Shown here: piece by piece, positions 17,182 to 27,699 of the stretch | Layout of the letters: every line of letters starts with the position of its first letter | Position numbering within the stretch: position 1 is the first letter of the stretch | Assembly (NCBI RefSeq): GCF_019635155.1 | Contig: NZ_JAHBZY010000018.1 | Location: 1-64,000, forward strand | Origin: Nitrosomonas sp. | GTDB lineage: Bacteria > Pseudomonadota > Gammaproteobacteria > Burkholderiales > Nitrosomonadaceae | DNA: 64,000 bases | Direction: 5' to 3' | Translations under genes and position numbers: made by a program | Notes under the pieces: model-generated | The model's database searches: none | Told to the model about the DNA's origin: nothing | Seen by the model: only the letters and a program-made list of their open reading frames with translations

Positions 17182-17215
17182 GCGTCATCAGTTTGTCACA
17201 ATCACAGGTTACTAT
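17182..17215 (+). promoter_or_regulatory. Pho box and -10 element of pstS
   Basis: GCGTCATCAGTTTGTCAC (17182-17199) matches the PhoB-box consensus at about 13 of 18 positions with two GTCA half-sites 11 bp apart. TACTAT (17210-17215) follows after exactly 10 nt, the usual spacing when PhoB replaces the -35 element. The pstS ATG is 50 bp downstream with AGGAGAAGAAGG. Confidence 0.75.
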
Positions 17216-17265
17216 TTCATCTCATCCGAGTTCTATTCGTCGCTGGTTAAACAGGAGAAGAAGGT

Positions 17266-18309
17266 ATGAAATTACCGGTTAATGCCGTGTTGTTTGCAAT
17301 CGGGATGTGGTTCACGGCCGCCGCTAGTGCAGCCGATATTACCGGTGCGGGGGCGACTTTTCCCTATCCGATTTATGCCAAGTGGGCGGATGCTTATCAT
17401 AAGGCAACCGGTATCCGGTTGAATTATCAATCCATCGGTTCCGGCGGCGGTATCAAGCAAATCAAAGCCGGCACGGTTGATTTTGGCGCATCGGATAAAC
17501 CGCTATCGCCGGAGGAATTGGAGAAGTCCGGTTTGGCGCAGTTTCCAACCGTTTTGGGCGGAGTTGCGCCGGTCATTAATCTGGAAGGCATCCAGCAAGG
17601 GCAGTTGAAATTAACCGGTGAAGTGCTGGCTGATATTTTTCTGGGAAAAATAAAACGCTGGAACGATCCTGCTATTGCGAGCCTGAATACCGGACTTAGC
17701 CTGCCCGCAAGCAATATCGCCGTGGTGCATCGGGCCGATGGTTCCGGCACAACCTTTTTGTTTACCGATTACTTGAGCAAAGTGAGTCCGGCATGGAAAG
17801 AAAGCGTGGGTGCGGATGTTTCCGTGGCGTGGCCGATCGGGACCGGTGGTAAAGGCAATGAAGGCGTCGCTAATTTCGTCAAGCAGATAAAAAATTCGAT
17901 TGGTTATGTCGAAGCCGCTTATATTAAGCAGGGCCGGATGAATTATGTGCAATTGCAGAATCCGGATGGCGCTTATGTAACGCCGATGGAGGGGAATTTC
18001 AGGGCTGCCGCGGCCAATGCGCAATGGAATAGCGCTGGTTTTTATGAAATCCTCACGAACAAGCCGGGCTTGGAAAGCTGGCCGATCACCGGTGCTACCT
18101 TTGTGTTGATGCACAAGGTTCAGAATAAGCCGGGGCAGGCGCTGGCAGTGCTTAAATTTTTCGAGTGGGCCTATGCTTCCGGCGGTGCCATGGCGCTTGA
18201 TCTCGATTATGTGCCGTTACCTGACAGTCTGGTGAAGCAGGTAAAAGGATCCTGGTCGGTCAATGTGAAAGGGAAAGATGGACAGCAGATCTACTCCGGC
18301 GGGCAATGA
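17266..18309 (+). CDS. pstS: phosphate-binding periplasmic protein PstS
   Basis: A 347-aa periplasmic phosphate-binding protein of the high-affinity Pst ABC transporter. The signal peptide ends ASA-AD, followed by the PstS signature GAGATFPYPIYAKWADAY, YQSIGSGGGIKQI, DFGASDKPL and HRADGSGTTFLFTDYL, whose Ser, Thr, Arg and Asp residues bind phosphate. First gene of pstSCAB, expressed from a promoter with a Pho box. phoU and phoBR are not in the window. Confidence 0.96.
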   Translation: MKLPVNAVLFAIGMWFTAAASAADITGAGATFPYPIYAKWADAYHKATGIRLNYQSIGSGGGIKQIKAGTVDFGASDKPLSPEELEKSGLAQFPTVLGGVAPVINLEGIQQGQLKLTGEVLADIFLGKIKRWNDPAIASLNTGLSLPASNIAVVHRADGSGTTFLFTDYLSKVSPAWKESVGADVSVAWPIGTGGKGNEGVANFVKQIKNSIGYVEAAYIKQGRMNYVQLQNPDGAYVTPMEGNFRAAAANAQWNSAGFYEILTNKPGLESWPITGATFVLMHKVQNKPGQALAVLKFFEWAYASGGAMALDLDYVPLPDSLVKQVKGSWSVNVKGKDGQQIYSGGQ

Positions 18310-18415
18310 CTATCAAGGTGGTGCGGTGGCAGCAGAGCTTGCAGTTCCGGCTTTAAGAATCCGCATGTATGTTTTGTTTCCGGTATGACTAAATAGTGGC
18401 TTCGATAATTCTGCA

Positions 18416-19354
18416 ATGTTGACGAAACAACGGTTATTGGACGCGATATTTCGTAGAACGACCTGGTTTTTTACCGTGGTCGTATTGGTATTGCTGGTAG
18501 CGATCATCATTTCTTTGATTATTGGCAGCATGCCGGCATTGAAGGTTTTTGGTCCGGGATTTATCGCCAGTGCGGATTGGAATCCTGTCGCCGAGCGCTT
18601 CGGAGCGCTGGTGCCAATTGTCGGAACCGTGATTTCTTCGATAATCGCGCTGGCCATCGGCATTCCGGTAAGCTTTGGTATTGCGCTGTTCTTGACTGAG
18701 TTATCGCCGTTGTGGCTACGCCGCCCGTTGGGTGTCGCGATCGAGCTGCTGGCCGGTATTCCCAGCATCATTTACGGCATGTGGGGATTGTTTGTGTTCG
18801 CTCCGTTCTTCGCAGCCACAGTCCAACCTTGGTTGCAAGAAACATTGGGGCATTTGCCAGGGATCGGGTTGCTGTTTGAAGGCGCTTTCATGGGAATCGG
18901 CATGCTCACTGCGGGAATTATCCTGGCTATTATGGTGATTCCTTTCATTGCGGCGGTCATGCGCGATGTCTTCGAAATCGTGCCGCCGATGCTGAAGGAA
19001 TCGGCGTATGCATTCGGTGCTACCACTTGGGAAGTGCTTTGGAATATTGTCTTGCCTTATACCAAATCCGGCGTCATCGGCGGCATTATGCTCGGATTGG
19101 GGCGGGCCTTGGGTGAAACCATGGCGGTAACATTTGTGATCGGCAACGCCCACCAATTGCATGCATCATTGTTTATGCCGGGAAACAGTATTGCTTCGGC
19201 GTTGGCGAATGAATTCACCGAGGCCGACGGCGAGTTGTATACCTCGGCATTGATTGCGTTGGGGTTGATATTGTTTGTCATCACGTTTGTAGTGCTGGCA
19301 TGCTCCAAGCTGTTGTTGATGCAACTGAAGAAACGCGAAGGCGTCACTGCTTAG
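18416..19354 (+). CDS. pstC: phosphate ABC transporter permease PstC
   Basis: A 312-aa inner-membrane permease with about six membrane helices and the ABC-permease EAA-type loop ([20 protein letters not shown]). With PstA it forms the channel for phosphate. It lies 106 bp after pstS and 11 bp before pstA. No clear ribosome-binding site precedes the ATG at 18416, but upstream in-frame stops exclude a much longer protein. Confidence 0.95.
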   Translation: MLTKQRLLDAIFRRTTWFFTVVVLVLLVAIIISLIIGSMPALKVFGPGFIASADWNPVAERFGALVPIVGTVISSIIALAIGIPVSFGIALFLTELSPLWLRRPLGVAIELLAGIPSIIYGMWGLFVFAPFFAATVQPWLQETLGHLPGIGLLFEGAFMGIGMLTAGIILAIMVIPFIAAVMRDVFEIVPPMLKESAYAFGATTWEVLWNIVLPYTKSGVIGGIMLGLGRALGETMAVTFVIGNAHQLHASLFMPGNSIASALANEFTEADGELYTSALIALGLILFVITFVVLACSKLLLMQLKKREGVTA

Positions 19355-19365
19355 GAGATCTTACG

Positions 19366-20211
19366 ATGACTTCCATCTATACCCGTCGGCGCATGGTCAA
19401 TGCATTTTATTTGACGTGCTCGGTGTTGGCCATGATCTTCGGCTTGTTCTGGTTGATCTGGATTTTGGCTACCTTGTTTGGCAAGGGTTTCGGCGGCATC
19501 AGCATGGTATTGTTTACCGAGATGACACCGGCGCCCGGCAGTGGCGGCGGTTTGCTGAATGCCATCGCCGGCAGTTTGATGATGGTGACACTGGCAACCA
19601 TGATCGGCACGCCCATCGGAATACTGGCTGGTACTTATCTGGCGGAATTCGGCCAAAAGGGCTGGTTGGCTTCAAGCACCCGGTTTGTCAACGATATCCT
19701 GCTGTCGGCGCCTTCGATCGTGATCGGGTTGTTCGTTTACACAGTTTATGTGGCGAAAGTGGGGCATTTCTCCGGATGGGCCGGGGCATTGGCATTGTCG
19801 TTGATCGTTATTCCGGTGGTCGTGCGTACTACCGAGGATATGTTGCGGCTGGTTCCGGATAGCCTGCGCGAAGCCGCTGCCGCGCTGGGTGCGCCGCAGT
19901 GGAAAGTGGTAACGCTGGTAACCTGGCGGGCGTCGCAGGTCGGGATACTGACCGGCGTACTGCTGGCGGTTGCGCGTATTAGCGGGGAAACGGCTCCGCT
20001 GCTTTTTACCGCGTTGAATAATCAATTTTGGAACGCGAACATGAATCAACCTATGGCGAATTTACCGGTGGTGATTTTTCAGTTTGCCATGAGTCCGTAT
20101 GAGTCCTGGCAGGAGCTGGCTTGGGCTGGCGCGCTATTGATTACGCTGAGCGTGCTGGGTCTCAATGTCATTGCACGATTCTTTTTGCGTAAACAGGTTC
20201 TGCGGGACTAA
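19366..20211 (+). CDS. pstA: phosphate ABC transporter permease PstA
   Basis: A 281-aa permease with six membrane helices and the conserved loop [20 protein letters not shown]; partner of PstC. I place the start at the ATG at 19366, with AGGAG eight bases upstream and 11 bp after the pstC stop; the frame is open further upstream (ATG at 19300) but that would overlap pstC without a ribosome-binding site. Confidence 0.95.
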   Translation: MTSIYTRRRMVNAFYLTCSVLAMIFGLFWLIWILATLFGKGFGGISMVLFTEMTPAPGSGGGLLNAIAGSLMMVTLATMIGTPIGILAGTYLAEFGQKGWLASSTRFVNDILLSAPSIVIGLFVYTVYVAKVGHFSGWAGALALSLIVIPVVVRTTEDMLRLVPDSLREAAAALGAPQWKVVTLVTWRASQVGILTGVLLAVARISGETAPLLFTALNNQFWNANMNQPMANLPVVIFQFAMSPYESWQELAWAGALLITLSVLGLNVIARFFLRKQVLRD

Positions 20212-20271
20212 CGGCCGGACGGTGGTTTTCCAGTTGCCTGTTAACAACCGATTCACTTACTTTGAAAGATT

Positions 20272-21147
20272 ATGATGATAAATCAGGAAATCATGTTTGA
20301 TAGTAAATTGTTCGGATCATCCGATGCTTCGCAGCAGATGAGCGTCACGGCGACATTGAAACCCGGGGTGACGAACAGTCAGACCATCGATGCGGATGCC
20401 AAAGTGATCATCAACAACTTAAATTTTTTTTATGGCAAGCAGCATGTGCTGAAGTCCATCAGAATGAATATTCTGGAGAAGAAAGTGACCGCTTTTATCG
20501 GCCCTTCCGGTTGCGGTAAATCCACATTGCTACGGACTTTAAACCGGATGTATCAGTTATATCCCGGGCAAGTCGCGCAGGGTGAGATTATCGTGGATGG
20601 TGCGAATATTCTCGACAATAAGCAGGATATCAATATGCTGCGCGCCCGTATGGGCATGGTTTTTCAGAAGCCGACACCTTTTCCGATGTCCATTTACGAC
20701 AATGTCGCGTTTGGTGTCAAATTATACGAAAGTTTAAGCCGCAACGAATTGATGGAACGCGTGGAATGGGCCTTGCAGAAGGCCGCCCTGTGGGATGAAG
20801 TGAAAGACAAGTTGGATCACAGCGGCACCAGTCTCTCCGGCGGTCAGCAGCAACGATTGTGCATTGCCCGTGCCATTGCCGTGAAACCTGAAGTGGTGTT
20901 ACTCGATGAGCCGACCTCGGCATTGGACCCGATTTCAACCGCGCATATCGAAGAGCTGATTTTTCAACTCAAAAAAGACTATACCATCGTCATCGTGACG
21001 CACAATATGCAACAGGCCGCGCGCGTTTCCGACTTTACCGCTTACATGTATCTGGGCGAGTTGATCGAATTTGGCGACACCGACATAATTTTTACCACGC
21101 CCAGGCAAAAAGCGACGGAAGATTATATTACCGGGAAGTTTGGTTAA
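20272..21147 (+). CDS. pstB: phosphate ABC transporter ATPase PstB
   Basis: A 291-aa ABC ATPase. It shows Walker [10 protein letters not shown], signature LSGGQQQRL, Walker [13 protein letters not shown] and the PstB-typical N-terminal [11 protein letters not shown] and C-terminal [16 protein letters not shown]. It energises phosphate import through PstC/PstA. The first about 50 residues are longer than in E. coli PstB (257 aa); an internal ATG could be the real start. Last gene of pstSCAB; no phoU follows. Confidence 0.95.
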   Translation: MMINQEIMFDSKLFGSSDASQQMSVTATLKPGVTNSQTIDADAKVIINNLNFFYGKQHVLKSIRMNILEKKVTAFIGPSGCGKSTLLRTLNRMYQLYPGQVAQGEIIVDGANILDNKQDINMLRARMGMVFQKPTPFPMSIYDNVAFGVKLYESLSRNELMERVEWALQKAALWDEVKDKLDHSGTSLSGGQQQRLCIARAIAVKPEVVLLDEPTSALDPISTAHIEELIFQLKKDYTIVIVTHNMQQAARVSDFTAYMYLGELIEFGDTDIIFTTPRQKATEDYITGKFG

Positions 21148-21595
21148 AGGATTGTGGTTAATACTCGAACCGCCATTGAGAGAAATTGATTTATGATCGG
21201 GTATCAATCAGGAGAGAACTTTGCAAGGTTGCAATCTCAATACATCGATTGGTGATATAAATTATATTTAAAATCAATGCTATTGATAAGATGGACATCA
21301 GTTTCTCAGACTTTGATGTGACGCGCTGTACCCATAATGGTAATGTCTTATAGCAAATTGATCAGTTGACTGGAACGCTATCGAGAAAGCAATCAACGAT
21401 TTTGCTGCAAATTTTATCAATTGTTTTTCTCAAATGGTAGAGTTTACGTTGCTGCTAGTACATCGGCGAAGTTAGGTTAGGGATTTTTTCTTGCCTACAA
21501 CAAGCAATCCTAGAGGAAATAAGTGTATGATAACTATAGAGGGATTCTGTTTGTTACATTGATTTCGCTTTTTTCCAATCTATGGAGGCAGCATC
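21148..21595. other. intergenic region between pstB and a PEP-CTERM gene
   Basis: About 450 AT-rich bases without a gene, tRNA or Pho box that I can see. No clear terminator follows pstB. The final 20 bases hold the ribosome-binding site (TATGGAGG) of the following gene. Confidence 0.5.
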
Positions 21596-23449
21596 ATGAA
21601 TGAGAAGCCATTCGTATTAATTCTTGCAGCAAGTTTGGTTTTCTCTGTCTTAATCAACCAAACCGTGCATGCGGAAACCAAAACCTGGAAAAGCAGCGAT
21701 GGTAATTGGAGTAATGACAGCAACTGGTTTCCTTTCGGTATACCGGGTTTGGCTGACGATGTGATTGTCAATCCATACGGTGGTGTGGATACGGTATTAA
21801 GATTCGATAGTTTCACCGGTGAACAGTTTGCCAATTCGTTGAGCGTTAACTCTGATACAGCCAACACCATCAGTTTCGAACAGACTGGTGGCAGCCTAGT
21901 TATCCTTAATTTGGAGAAGGTCGGTTTTGGTTTTAAGGGTAACGGGAGTTATACGCTTAGTGACGGTACCAACACGACTGGATCTCTAAGTCTAGGTTCA
22001 GGTTGGGAATCCAATGGCAGCTTTACTCAAAACGGTGGGGTAAATAGAATCAATGGCGGGCTCGTTCTTGGAGAGGGGCCGGGAAGCTTCGGCAAGTATC
22101 TACTGAACTCTGGAAGCCTGTGGGTTGGCAGTGAATACATCGGCATTCCGGGCGATCGTTATATGGGTGGCGGTTCTGGTATTTTCACCCAGAACGGAGG
22201 CACTCATAGCGTAAGTAGGGAGCTTGTAATAAATGGTACCTATAATTTAAACGACGGCGACTTGTTGACGGAAAGTGAAAGAATAGGCGATGGTGACGGA
22301 ACCGGCAGAGGTTATTTTATTCAAAGCGGTGGAACGCATACGGTAACGACGGATCTTGTCGTTGGTGCCGGTGGTTATTACGGGAGTTCTGGTCGGTATA
22401 CCCTTGATGCCGGTAGTCTGTCAGCAGACTCTGTGATTATTGGAAGTAGTTGGAGTGGCGATGGAAGTTTCTCCCAAAGTGGTGGCTCAAATAGTGTGAG
22501 TGGCATTCTCGCTATTGCCACTTCTACTCCTCTGGGCAGGGGGAGGTATGATCTGAGTGGCGGCAGCCTTTCTTCAGGTAGTGAGGAAATTGGTTTTGAC
22601 GGCACCTTTAACCAAACTGGCGGTACCCATACGGTATCTAACTCCATAATAAACAGCGGCACCTACAATACCTCAGGAGGTATTCTGGAAATCAAAGGAG
22701 GAGTGGATAACAATGGTTCGATGGCACTGACCGGTGGGGCGACGACGGTTGGTGGCAACGTCACCAATGCCGTAAGCGGCAAAATCGAAGTCGCGAATAG
22801 CCCGGTTATATTCACTGGCGATGTTGTCAATAATGGCCAATTCAAAAGCACACACACTACCGTTACCTTCACTGGCACTTATACGGAAAACGGCGTGTAT
22901 ATCAGTGACCCGTCGATCAATAATTTTACTAACCTTATCATCGGAAACAGTGGTTACCTCGTTGGTGGCACGGGAGACGAGTGGCATATTACAAACAGCT
23001 TTGAAAACCATAGTCAGCAAAACACGCTGTGGAATACCCTTAACGCTGGCTTGTTCTTCGATGGAAGCGGCATGAAATATCTGTATATGGCAGGTGCCGA
23101 TTATGGTTTGTCGTCTCTTGGTTTCATCAATAACTTTGCCTTTAGGTCACTCAATCTTGCATCGGGTGCCGAGCTTAATATTTTAGATGGCAATGCGGCA
23201 TCAGGCGCAGCACTGTATGTGCAACTGGTTAATCTGGCTGATGGCCTGAGCCAGCTGAATGACATTCATAGCGATTACAATATTTACTACAACCCGACTC
23301 TGGCCGGCAATGCATATTTGAATGGCAACACTTATGCACTGGATGGCGGCGGTGTTCTTGCGCCTGCCATCCCAGAACCCAAATTCTATGTGATGTTGCT
23401 AGCCGGATTAGGGCTATTGTGCTTTGCAATGCGACGAAGATACTCCTAA
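21596..23449 (+). CDS. repeat-rich PEP-CTERM surface protein
   Basis: A 617-aa secreted protein. It has a signal peptide (to TVHA, residue 26), then a Ser/Gly/Thr/Asn-rich beta region with at least five copies of a motif G-x-F-x-Q-(N/S/T)-G-G-x-(H/N)-x-(V/I) near residues 141, 195, 239, 290 and 336, spaced 44-54 residues, each followed by a YxLxxGSL-type half. This looks like a regular beta-solenoid similar to autotransporter passenger repeats. The C-terminus is a PEP-CTERM signal (IPEPKFY, hydrophobic helix, RRRYS). Function unknown; a structural or adhesive role on the cell surface or in the matrix is likely. Confidence 0.82.
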   Translation: MNEKPFVLILAASLVFSVLINQTVHAETKTWKSSDGNWSNDSNWFPFGIPGLADDVIVNPYGGVDTVLRFDSFTGEQFANSLSVNSDTANTISFEQTGGSLVILNLEKVGFGFKGNGSYTLSDGTNTTGSLSLGSGWESNGSFTQNGGVNRINGGLVLGEGPGSFGKYLLNSGSLWVGSEYIGIPGDRYMGGGSGIFTQNGGTHSVSRELVINGTYNLNDGDLLTESERIGDGDGTGRGYFIQSGGTHTVTTDLVVGAGGYYGSSGRYTLDAGSLSADSVIIGSSWSGDGSFSQSGGSNSVSGILAIATSTPLGRGRYDLSGGSLSSGSEEIGFDGTFNQTGGTHTVSNSIINSGTYNTSGGILEIKGGVDNNGSMALTGGATTVGGNVTNAVSGKIEVANSPVIFTGDVVNNGQFKSTHTTVTFTGTYTENGVYISDPSINNFTNLIIGNSGYLVGGTGDEWHITNSFENHSQQNTLWNTLNAGLFFDGSGMKYLYMAGADYGLSSLGFINNFAFRSLNLASGAELNILDGNAASGAALYVQLVNLADGLSQLNDIHSDYNIYYNPTLAGNAYLNGNTYALDGGGVLAPAIPEPKFYVMLLAGLGLLCFAMRRRYS

Positions 23450-23805
23450 AGTGGGCGGTATTTATTCTCTTTTACGAACAATTTGATCAACTGTTGGCAA
23501 AATTCCCGTAGGTAGTCGGGTTTGTAGTATTGGGGTATCTTTCATTTTATTTAACACGATCATAGTGTGTCTGTAAAAGAGTGCAGCTTCAATGCGAGCG
23601 ATTGATCAAAACGGAAGTCGATAAAGTTTATCGGTGAAACGTAAAAGAACCAGATACTGAAATGGTATTTTCGAAATAGTGAGTGGTGCGGGTGAGAACC
23701 CATCCTGCCGCGCTATTCTTTAATAAAAAATTCAATTGTTTCAGCAGGAAATATGGGGTCTACATGAGTAAGTGAAAATGATTGTATAACGCTACTTTCA
23801 AAAGT
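23450..23805. other. intergenic region between convergent genes
   Basis: About 360 bp between the repeat-rich PEP-CTERM gene and the minus-strand exported protein gene. No gene, RNA or strong terminator hairpin is evident. Confidence 0.5.
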
Positions 23806-24285
23806 TTAGGACAGAAATAAATTATCGAGTTTAGTGACACTTTTAAGCGTGAATGTTTGTTTTGAAGGTAGGTAATCAAAAACCAGTGTATACGTACTGG
23901 GGAAGCTAATGTCACTCAACAAGATTGGATCGCCGCGTACAATGTCTTTATTTCGAATAATACTACCGTACGAGATCGCTAGCTGATTACCATTAAAATA
24001 CGCGATTGCTTCTATCTGTGAAAGACCATAGAAATTTTCCGGATCATGGGTAGTGTTATTTATCACTTCTAGACAGACCTTATCTTTAAAGACCAGGTAA
24101 CCACCCTTCAGTAACAATTTGTAATGACCATTACCCAAGTCTTGGTCAACTAAAAATCTGCTTTGTGCAGGAGTGCCGGAGGCTATTGAGTCTTCCGTAC
24201 ATTCAAAACCGTCATAGACAATCGATAAGGCATAAGCATTATTGAAGCTTAAAGAAAACAGCAACAAGATAAAAAATTTTTTCAC
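23806..24285 (-). CDS. hypothetical exported protein
   Basis: A 159-aa protein with a clear signal peptide (KKFFILLLFSLSFNNAYA) and a beta-rich mature part with two Cys (FECTED, VCLEV). The start codon is GTG at 24285 with a perfect AGGAGGG seven bases upstream. I recognise no family. It stands alone between two intergenic gaps and is followed on the same strand by no gene. Confidence 0.65.
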   Translation of the reverse strand: MKKFFILLLFSLSFNNAYALSIVYDGFECTEDSIASGTPAQSRFLVDQDLGNGHYKLLLKGGYLVFKDKVCLEVINNTTHDPENFYGLSQIEAIAYFNGNQLAISYGSIIRNKDIVRGDPILLSDISFPSTYTLVFDYLPSKQTFTLKSVTKLDNLFLS

Positions 24286-24446
24286 GATTCCCTCCTGTTT
24301 GAAAGTCAGCCGGTATTAAGGATTTCGTTGATTATATAGTGTTGACAGTTTTTAGTATGTAGCGGTTGTATTTATGGGCAAAAAGTAGTGGAAGCTATAA
24401 ATGCATGCACAGCAGAGCTAAAAATAATTGAGAATCTTTAAACAGA

Positions 24447-26702
24447 TTATAAAAGTGCCGCTTCATCTTCAAACAGGAGTTTTACCTTTTCATTCTTATC
24501 AATATCAATGGTTACTTTACCGCCATTAACAAGTCGTCCGAATAATAACTCATCGGCTAACGCGCTACGAATTGTATCTTGAATAAGCCGTTCCATTGGG
24601 CGAGCGCCCATGAGCGGGTCAAATCCATGTTTTCCAAGATATCTACGTAATTCCTCGGTAAACGTCGCCTCAACTTTTTTCTCATGAAGCTGCGATTCAA
24701 GCTGTATCAGGAATTTATCAGTTATTCGAAGGATAATTTCCTGATCGAGCGGTGCGAAGGAGATAATGGCATCCAGCCGATTGCGGAACTCAGGAGTAAA
24801 TAGTTTCTTTATATCAGCGAGTTCTTCACCAACAGATTTGGTTTTTGTAAATCCGATAGAGGATTTTGTGAGAGATTCCGCGCCGGCATTGGTTGTCATT
24901 ATGATAATGACATTCCGGAAATCGGCTTTTCTCCCATTGTTATCGGTGAGGGTTCCGTAATCCATGACTTGTAGTAGGATATTAAAAATATCCACATGCG
25001 CTTTTTCAATTTCATCGAGTAACAATACCGCGTAGGGATGTTTGATCACGGTTTCCGTTAATAATCCGCCTTGATCGTAGCCAACGTATCCCGGAGGCGC
25101 GCCGATCAGACGGGAAACAGCATGCCGTTCCATATATTCAGACATGTCAAAACGATGCAAGTGGATACCAAGTGCATAAGCCAATTGCTTTGCCACTTCG
25201 GTTTTTCCAACGCCTGTTGGCCCGGAAAACAGAAAGGAACCAACTGGTTTTTGGGGATTTCCGAGTCCGCTTCGTGCCATTTTTATTGCAGCCGTCAATG
25301 CGTCGATTGCACCATCTTGACCGAAGACTATCGCTTTCATATCGCGCCCCAGATTTTTTAATCGGTTACGATCATTTGTGGATATATTTTGCGGCGGTAT
25401 TCGAGCAATTTTGGCAACGACGTTTTCAATTTCGTTTTTGCCTATTACTTTGCGTTTTTTTGATTTGGGCAATAATCGTTGTGCCGCGCCGGCTTCGTCC
25501 AGCACGTCGATCGCTTTGTCAGGTAAGTGCCTGTCATTGATGAATCGCGCCGACAGTTCGGCAGCGGAGACCAAAGCGCTAGCCGTATATTTGACTTTGT
25601 GATGTTGTTCGTACCGCGATTTTAAGCCGCGCAGTATCGCAACTGTGTCGTCCACAGTAGGTTCGTTTACTTCTATTTGTTGGAATCGTCTTGATAGCGC
25701 ATGGTCCTTCTCGAAAATTCCGCGATATTCATTATAAGTTGTTGCACCAATACAGCGCAGTTGTCCGGAGCTTAAAACAGGTTTTAACAAGTTGGACGCA
25801 TCTAATACGCCTCCGGAAGCTGCACCTGCACCAATCAAAGTGTGAATTTCATCAATAAATAAGATGGCTGCAGGATTATCCGTGAGTTGTTTTAATAATG
25901 TTTTTAAGCGTTGCTCAAAATCACCACGGTATTTGGTGCCCGCTAGCAAGGCCCCCATGTCGAGAGCGTATATCTGGTGCTTTAAAAGTAAATCAGGCAC
26001 ATCACCTTCAACGATGCGCTTAGCCAATCCTTCCGCAATGGCGGTTTTACCTACACCAGCTTCACCAACAAGTAATGGGTTGTTTTTTCGGCGCCGGCAT
26101 AATGTTTGAATAACGCGTTCGATTTCTTTTTCACGCCCGACCAACGGATCAATTTTATTCAGCAAGGCCAAGTGATTAAGATTTATTGTGTAATTCTCGG
26201 GCAATCCATTGGTGCTGGATTCATTATCCGTATCGGTTTCATTTCCAGATTTAGCATCGGTTTCGTGTGAGACTTTTCGGATATTATGAGAGATGTAATT
26301 TACAACGTCTAAGCGAGTAACACCTCTTTGATGGAGAAAGTAAACGGCATGGGAATCCTTTTCACCAAAAATCGATACTAAAACATTGGCACCCGTGACT
26401 TCTTTTTTTCCAGAAGATTGAACATGGAGTATTGCTCGCTGAATGACACGCTGAAATCCTAAAGTTGGCTGGGTATCAACTTCCTCTGTGCCATTAATCA
26501 CGGGGGTGTGCCGTGTGATATGGTCTAAAAGGACTGATCGCAGGTCTTCAATATCGACCAAACAAGCATTCAGAACCTCGGCTGCGCTCGCATTGTCGAT
26601 CATGGCCAGTAGCAGATGTTCAACCGTGATGAATTCATAACGTTTTTGTCGTGATTCCACGAATGCCATGTGCAGGCTGACTTCCAAATCTGGAGCAATC
26701 AT
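24447..26702 (-). CDS. clpA: ATP-dependent Clp protease ATPase subunit ClpA
   Basis: A 751-aa AAA+ unfoldase (E. coli ClpA 758 aa). It has an N-terminal Clp-N repeat domain (1-about 145), a first AAA module with GEAGVGKT and a second with GPTGVGKT, and an IGF loop (SSIGFTKT) that docks on ClpP. With ClpP it degrades proteins, including N-degron substrates handed over by ClpS. The start follows the clpS stop by one base, with GGAGG inside the clpS end, so the two are coupled. Confidence 0.96.
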   Translation of the reverse strand: MIAPDLEVSLHMAFVESRQKRYEFITVEHLLLAMIDNASAAEVLNACLVDIEDLRSVLLDHITRHTPVINGTEEVDTQPTLGFQRVIQRAILHVQSSGKKEVTGANVLVSIFGEKDSHAVYFLHQRGVTRLDVVNYISHNIRKVSHETDAKSGNETDTDNESSTNGLPENYTINLNHLALLNKIDPLVGREKEIERVIQTLCRRRKNNPLLVGEAGVGKTAIAEGLAKRIVEGDVPDLLLKHQIYALDMGALLAGTKYRGDFEQRLKTLLKQLTDNPAAILFIDEIHTLIGAGAASGGVLDASNLLKPVLSSGQLRCIGATTYNEYRGIFEKDHALSRRFQQIEVNEPTVDDTVAILRGLKSRYEQHHKVKYTASALVSAAELSARFINDRHLPDKAIDVLDEAGAAQRLLPKSKKRKVIGKNEIENVVAKIARIPPQNISTNDRNRLKNLGRDMKAIVFGQDGAIDALTAAIKMARSGLGNPQKPVGSFLFSGPTGVGKTEVAKQLAYALGIHLHRFDMSEYMERHAVSRLIGAPPGYVGYDQGGLLTETVIKHPYAVLLLDEIEKAHVDIFNILLQVMDYGTLTDNNGRKADFRNVIIIMTTNAGAESLTKSSIGFTKTKSVGEELADIKKLFTPEFRNRLDAIISFAPLDQEIILRITDKFLIQLESQLHEKKVEATFTEELRRYLGKHGFDPLMGARPMERLIQDTIRSALADELLFGRLVNGGKVTIDIDKNEKVKLLFEDEAALL

Positions 26703-26703
26703 T

Positions 26704-27012
26704 TTAATTTTCCTCCATCACACACCTGAGCGGGTGCTGATTCTTTCTTGCATAGTCAATAACTTGCCTTACTTTCGTGTTCGCGATATCACTAGGGTAT
26801 ATTCCGCACACCCCCACTCCTTCGGTATGTACTGTTAGCATTATTCGTGTAGCCTGCTCATGATTCATGGAAAAAAACATTTCTAGCACTTCTATCACAA
26901 ACTCCATGGGTGTGAAATCGTCATTCAATAATAATATCTTATATAGAGGAGGCGGTTTTTGTTTTACCTTCTCCTGTACATGGGAAAACACTTCTAAATG
27001 ATTGTCAGACAT
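26704..27012 (-). CDS. clpS: ClpS adaptor protein
   Basis: A 102-aa adaptor that brings N-degron proteins to ClpA. The ClpS signature [16 protein letters not shown] and [12 protein letters not shown] is present, with the disordered N-terminal tail before it. It is immediately upstream of clpA, and divergent from the cold-shock gene. Confidence 0.95.
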   Translation of the reverse strand: MSDNHLEVFSHVQEKVKQKPPPLYKILLLNDDFTPMEFVIEVLEMFFSMNHEQATRIMLTVHTEGVGVCGIYPSDIANTKVRQVIDYARKNQHPLRCVMEEN

Positions 27013-27149
27013 TGCGGCTTACCAGCTTTTGAGAAACATTCAAGCACAGAAATTAACCCTCATCTTTGACATCTTTGACGATTACGACAAAATTTTCAAG
27101 TATCTTAAGACAATTACATATTCGTTGACCATAAAAATTTTGTAACCGC

Positions 27150-27178
27150 TTGACTTTAACGCTGGATTTGCGTAAAAC
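27150..27178 (+). promoter_or_regulatory. sigma-70-like promoter of the cold-shock gene
   Basis: TTGACT (27150-27155), 17-nt spacer, TAAAAC (27173-27178). A start near 27185 would leave a 5' leader of about 105 nt before the ATG; long leaders are typical of cspA-type mRNAs that change structure with temperature. Confidence 0.5.
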
Positions 27179-27290
27179 TGCATTTGGCGTTTGATTTCGA
27201 GTTTCTTGAGATGTTATTTTTGTTCCTCAGGATTCAAAAAATTCAAATAGTGTTAGGGTTTCCGGCCCAGTTTTTATATAGGAAGTAGAA

Positions 27291-27494
27291 ATGGCAACAG
27301 GTACAGTTAAATGGTTCAACGATTCCAAAGGTTTTGGTTTTATTACTCCGGATGATGGCAGTGAAGATTTATTTGCGCACTTCTCGGCAATTAATATGTC
27401 TGGATTTAAAACTCTTAAAGAAGGTCAGAAAGTAAGTTTTGATGTCACTCAAGGACCGAAAGGGAAGCAAGCCTCTAATATCCAATCCACTTAA
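27291..27494 (+). CDS. CspA-family cold-shock protein
   Basis: A 67-aa single cold-shock domain with RNA-binding motifs KGFGFI (RNP1) and DLFAHF (RNP2). It binds single-stranded RNA and acts as an RNA chaperone or antiterminator. The length is typical. AGGAAG precedes the ATG; a terminator follows at 27608. Which Csp paralogue it is cannot be told. Confidence 0.95.
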   Translation: MATGTVKWFNDSKGFGFITPDDGSEDLFAHFSAINMSGFKTLKEGQKVSFDVTQGPKGKQASNIQST

Positions 27495-27607
27495 CTACTA
27501 TAAATTCTGGCAGAAGAACCCCTATTGATAGTTTATTAATAGAGATTAGTTGGATCGCCGGTAAGTTAATAATAATTATAACAATCCAAATTAAGTATTT
27601 TTCCATC

Positions 27608-27640
27608 GCCCCCTTTCTTAGAAGAGTTAGGGGCTTTATT
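27608..27640 (+). terminator. terminator-like hairpin after the cold-shock gene
   Basis: GCCCC ... GGGGC with an inner TTCTT/AAGAG stem, then TTTATTTATTT. It lies 113 bp after the cold-shock stop and 60 bp before the end of the convergent icd gene. Confidence 0.65.
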
Positions 27641-27699
27641 TATTTGATGCGATTTTCTTTCGCAAAATTAAAATTCTGATTGCTGGTTAGTTGAATAGT

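Noticed and set aside
27608-27640. Terminator of icd on the minus strand
   Set aside because: The minus-strand side after the stem has no T-run, so it serves the cold-shock gene only.
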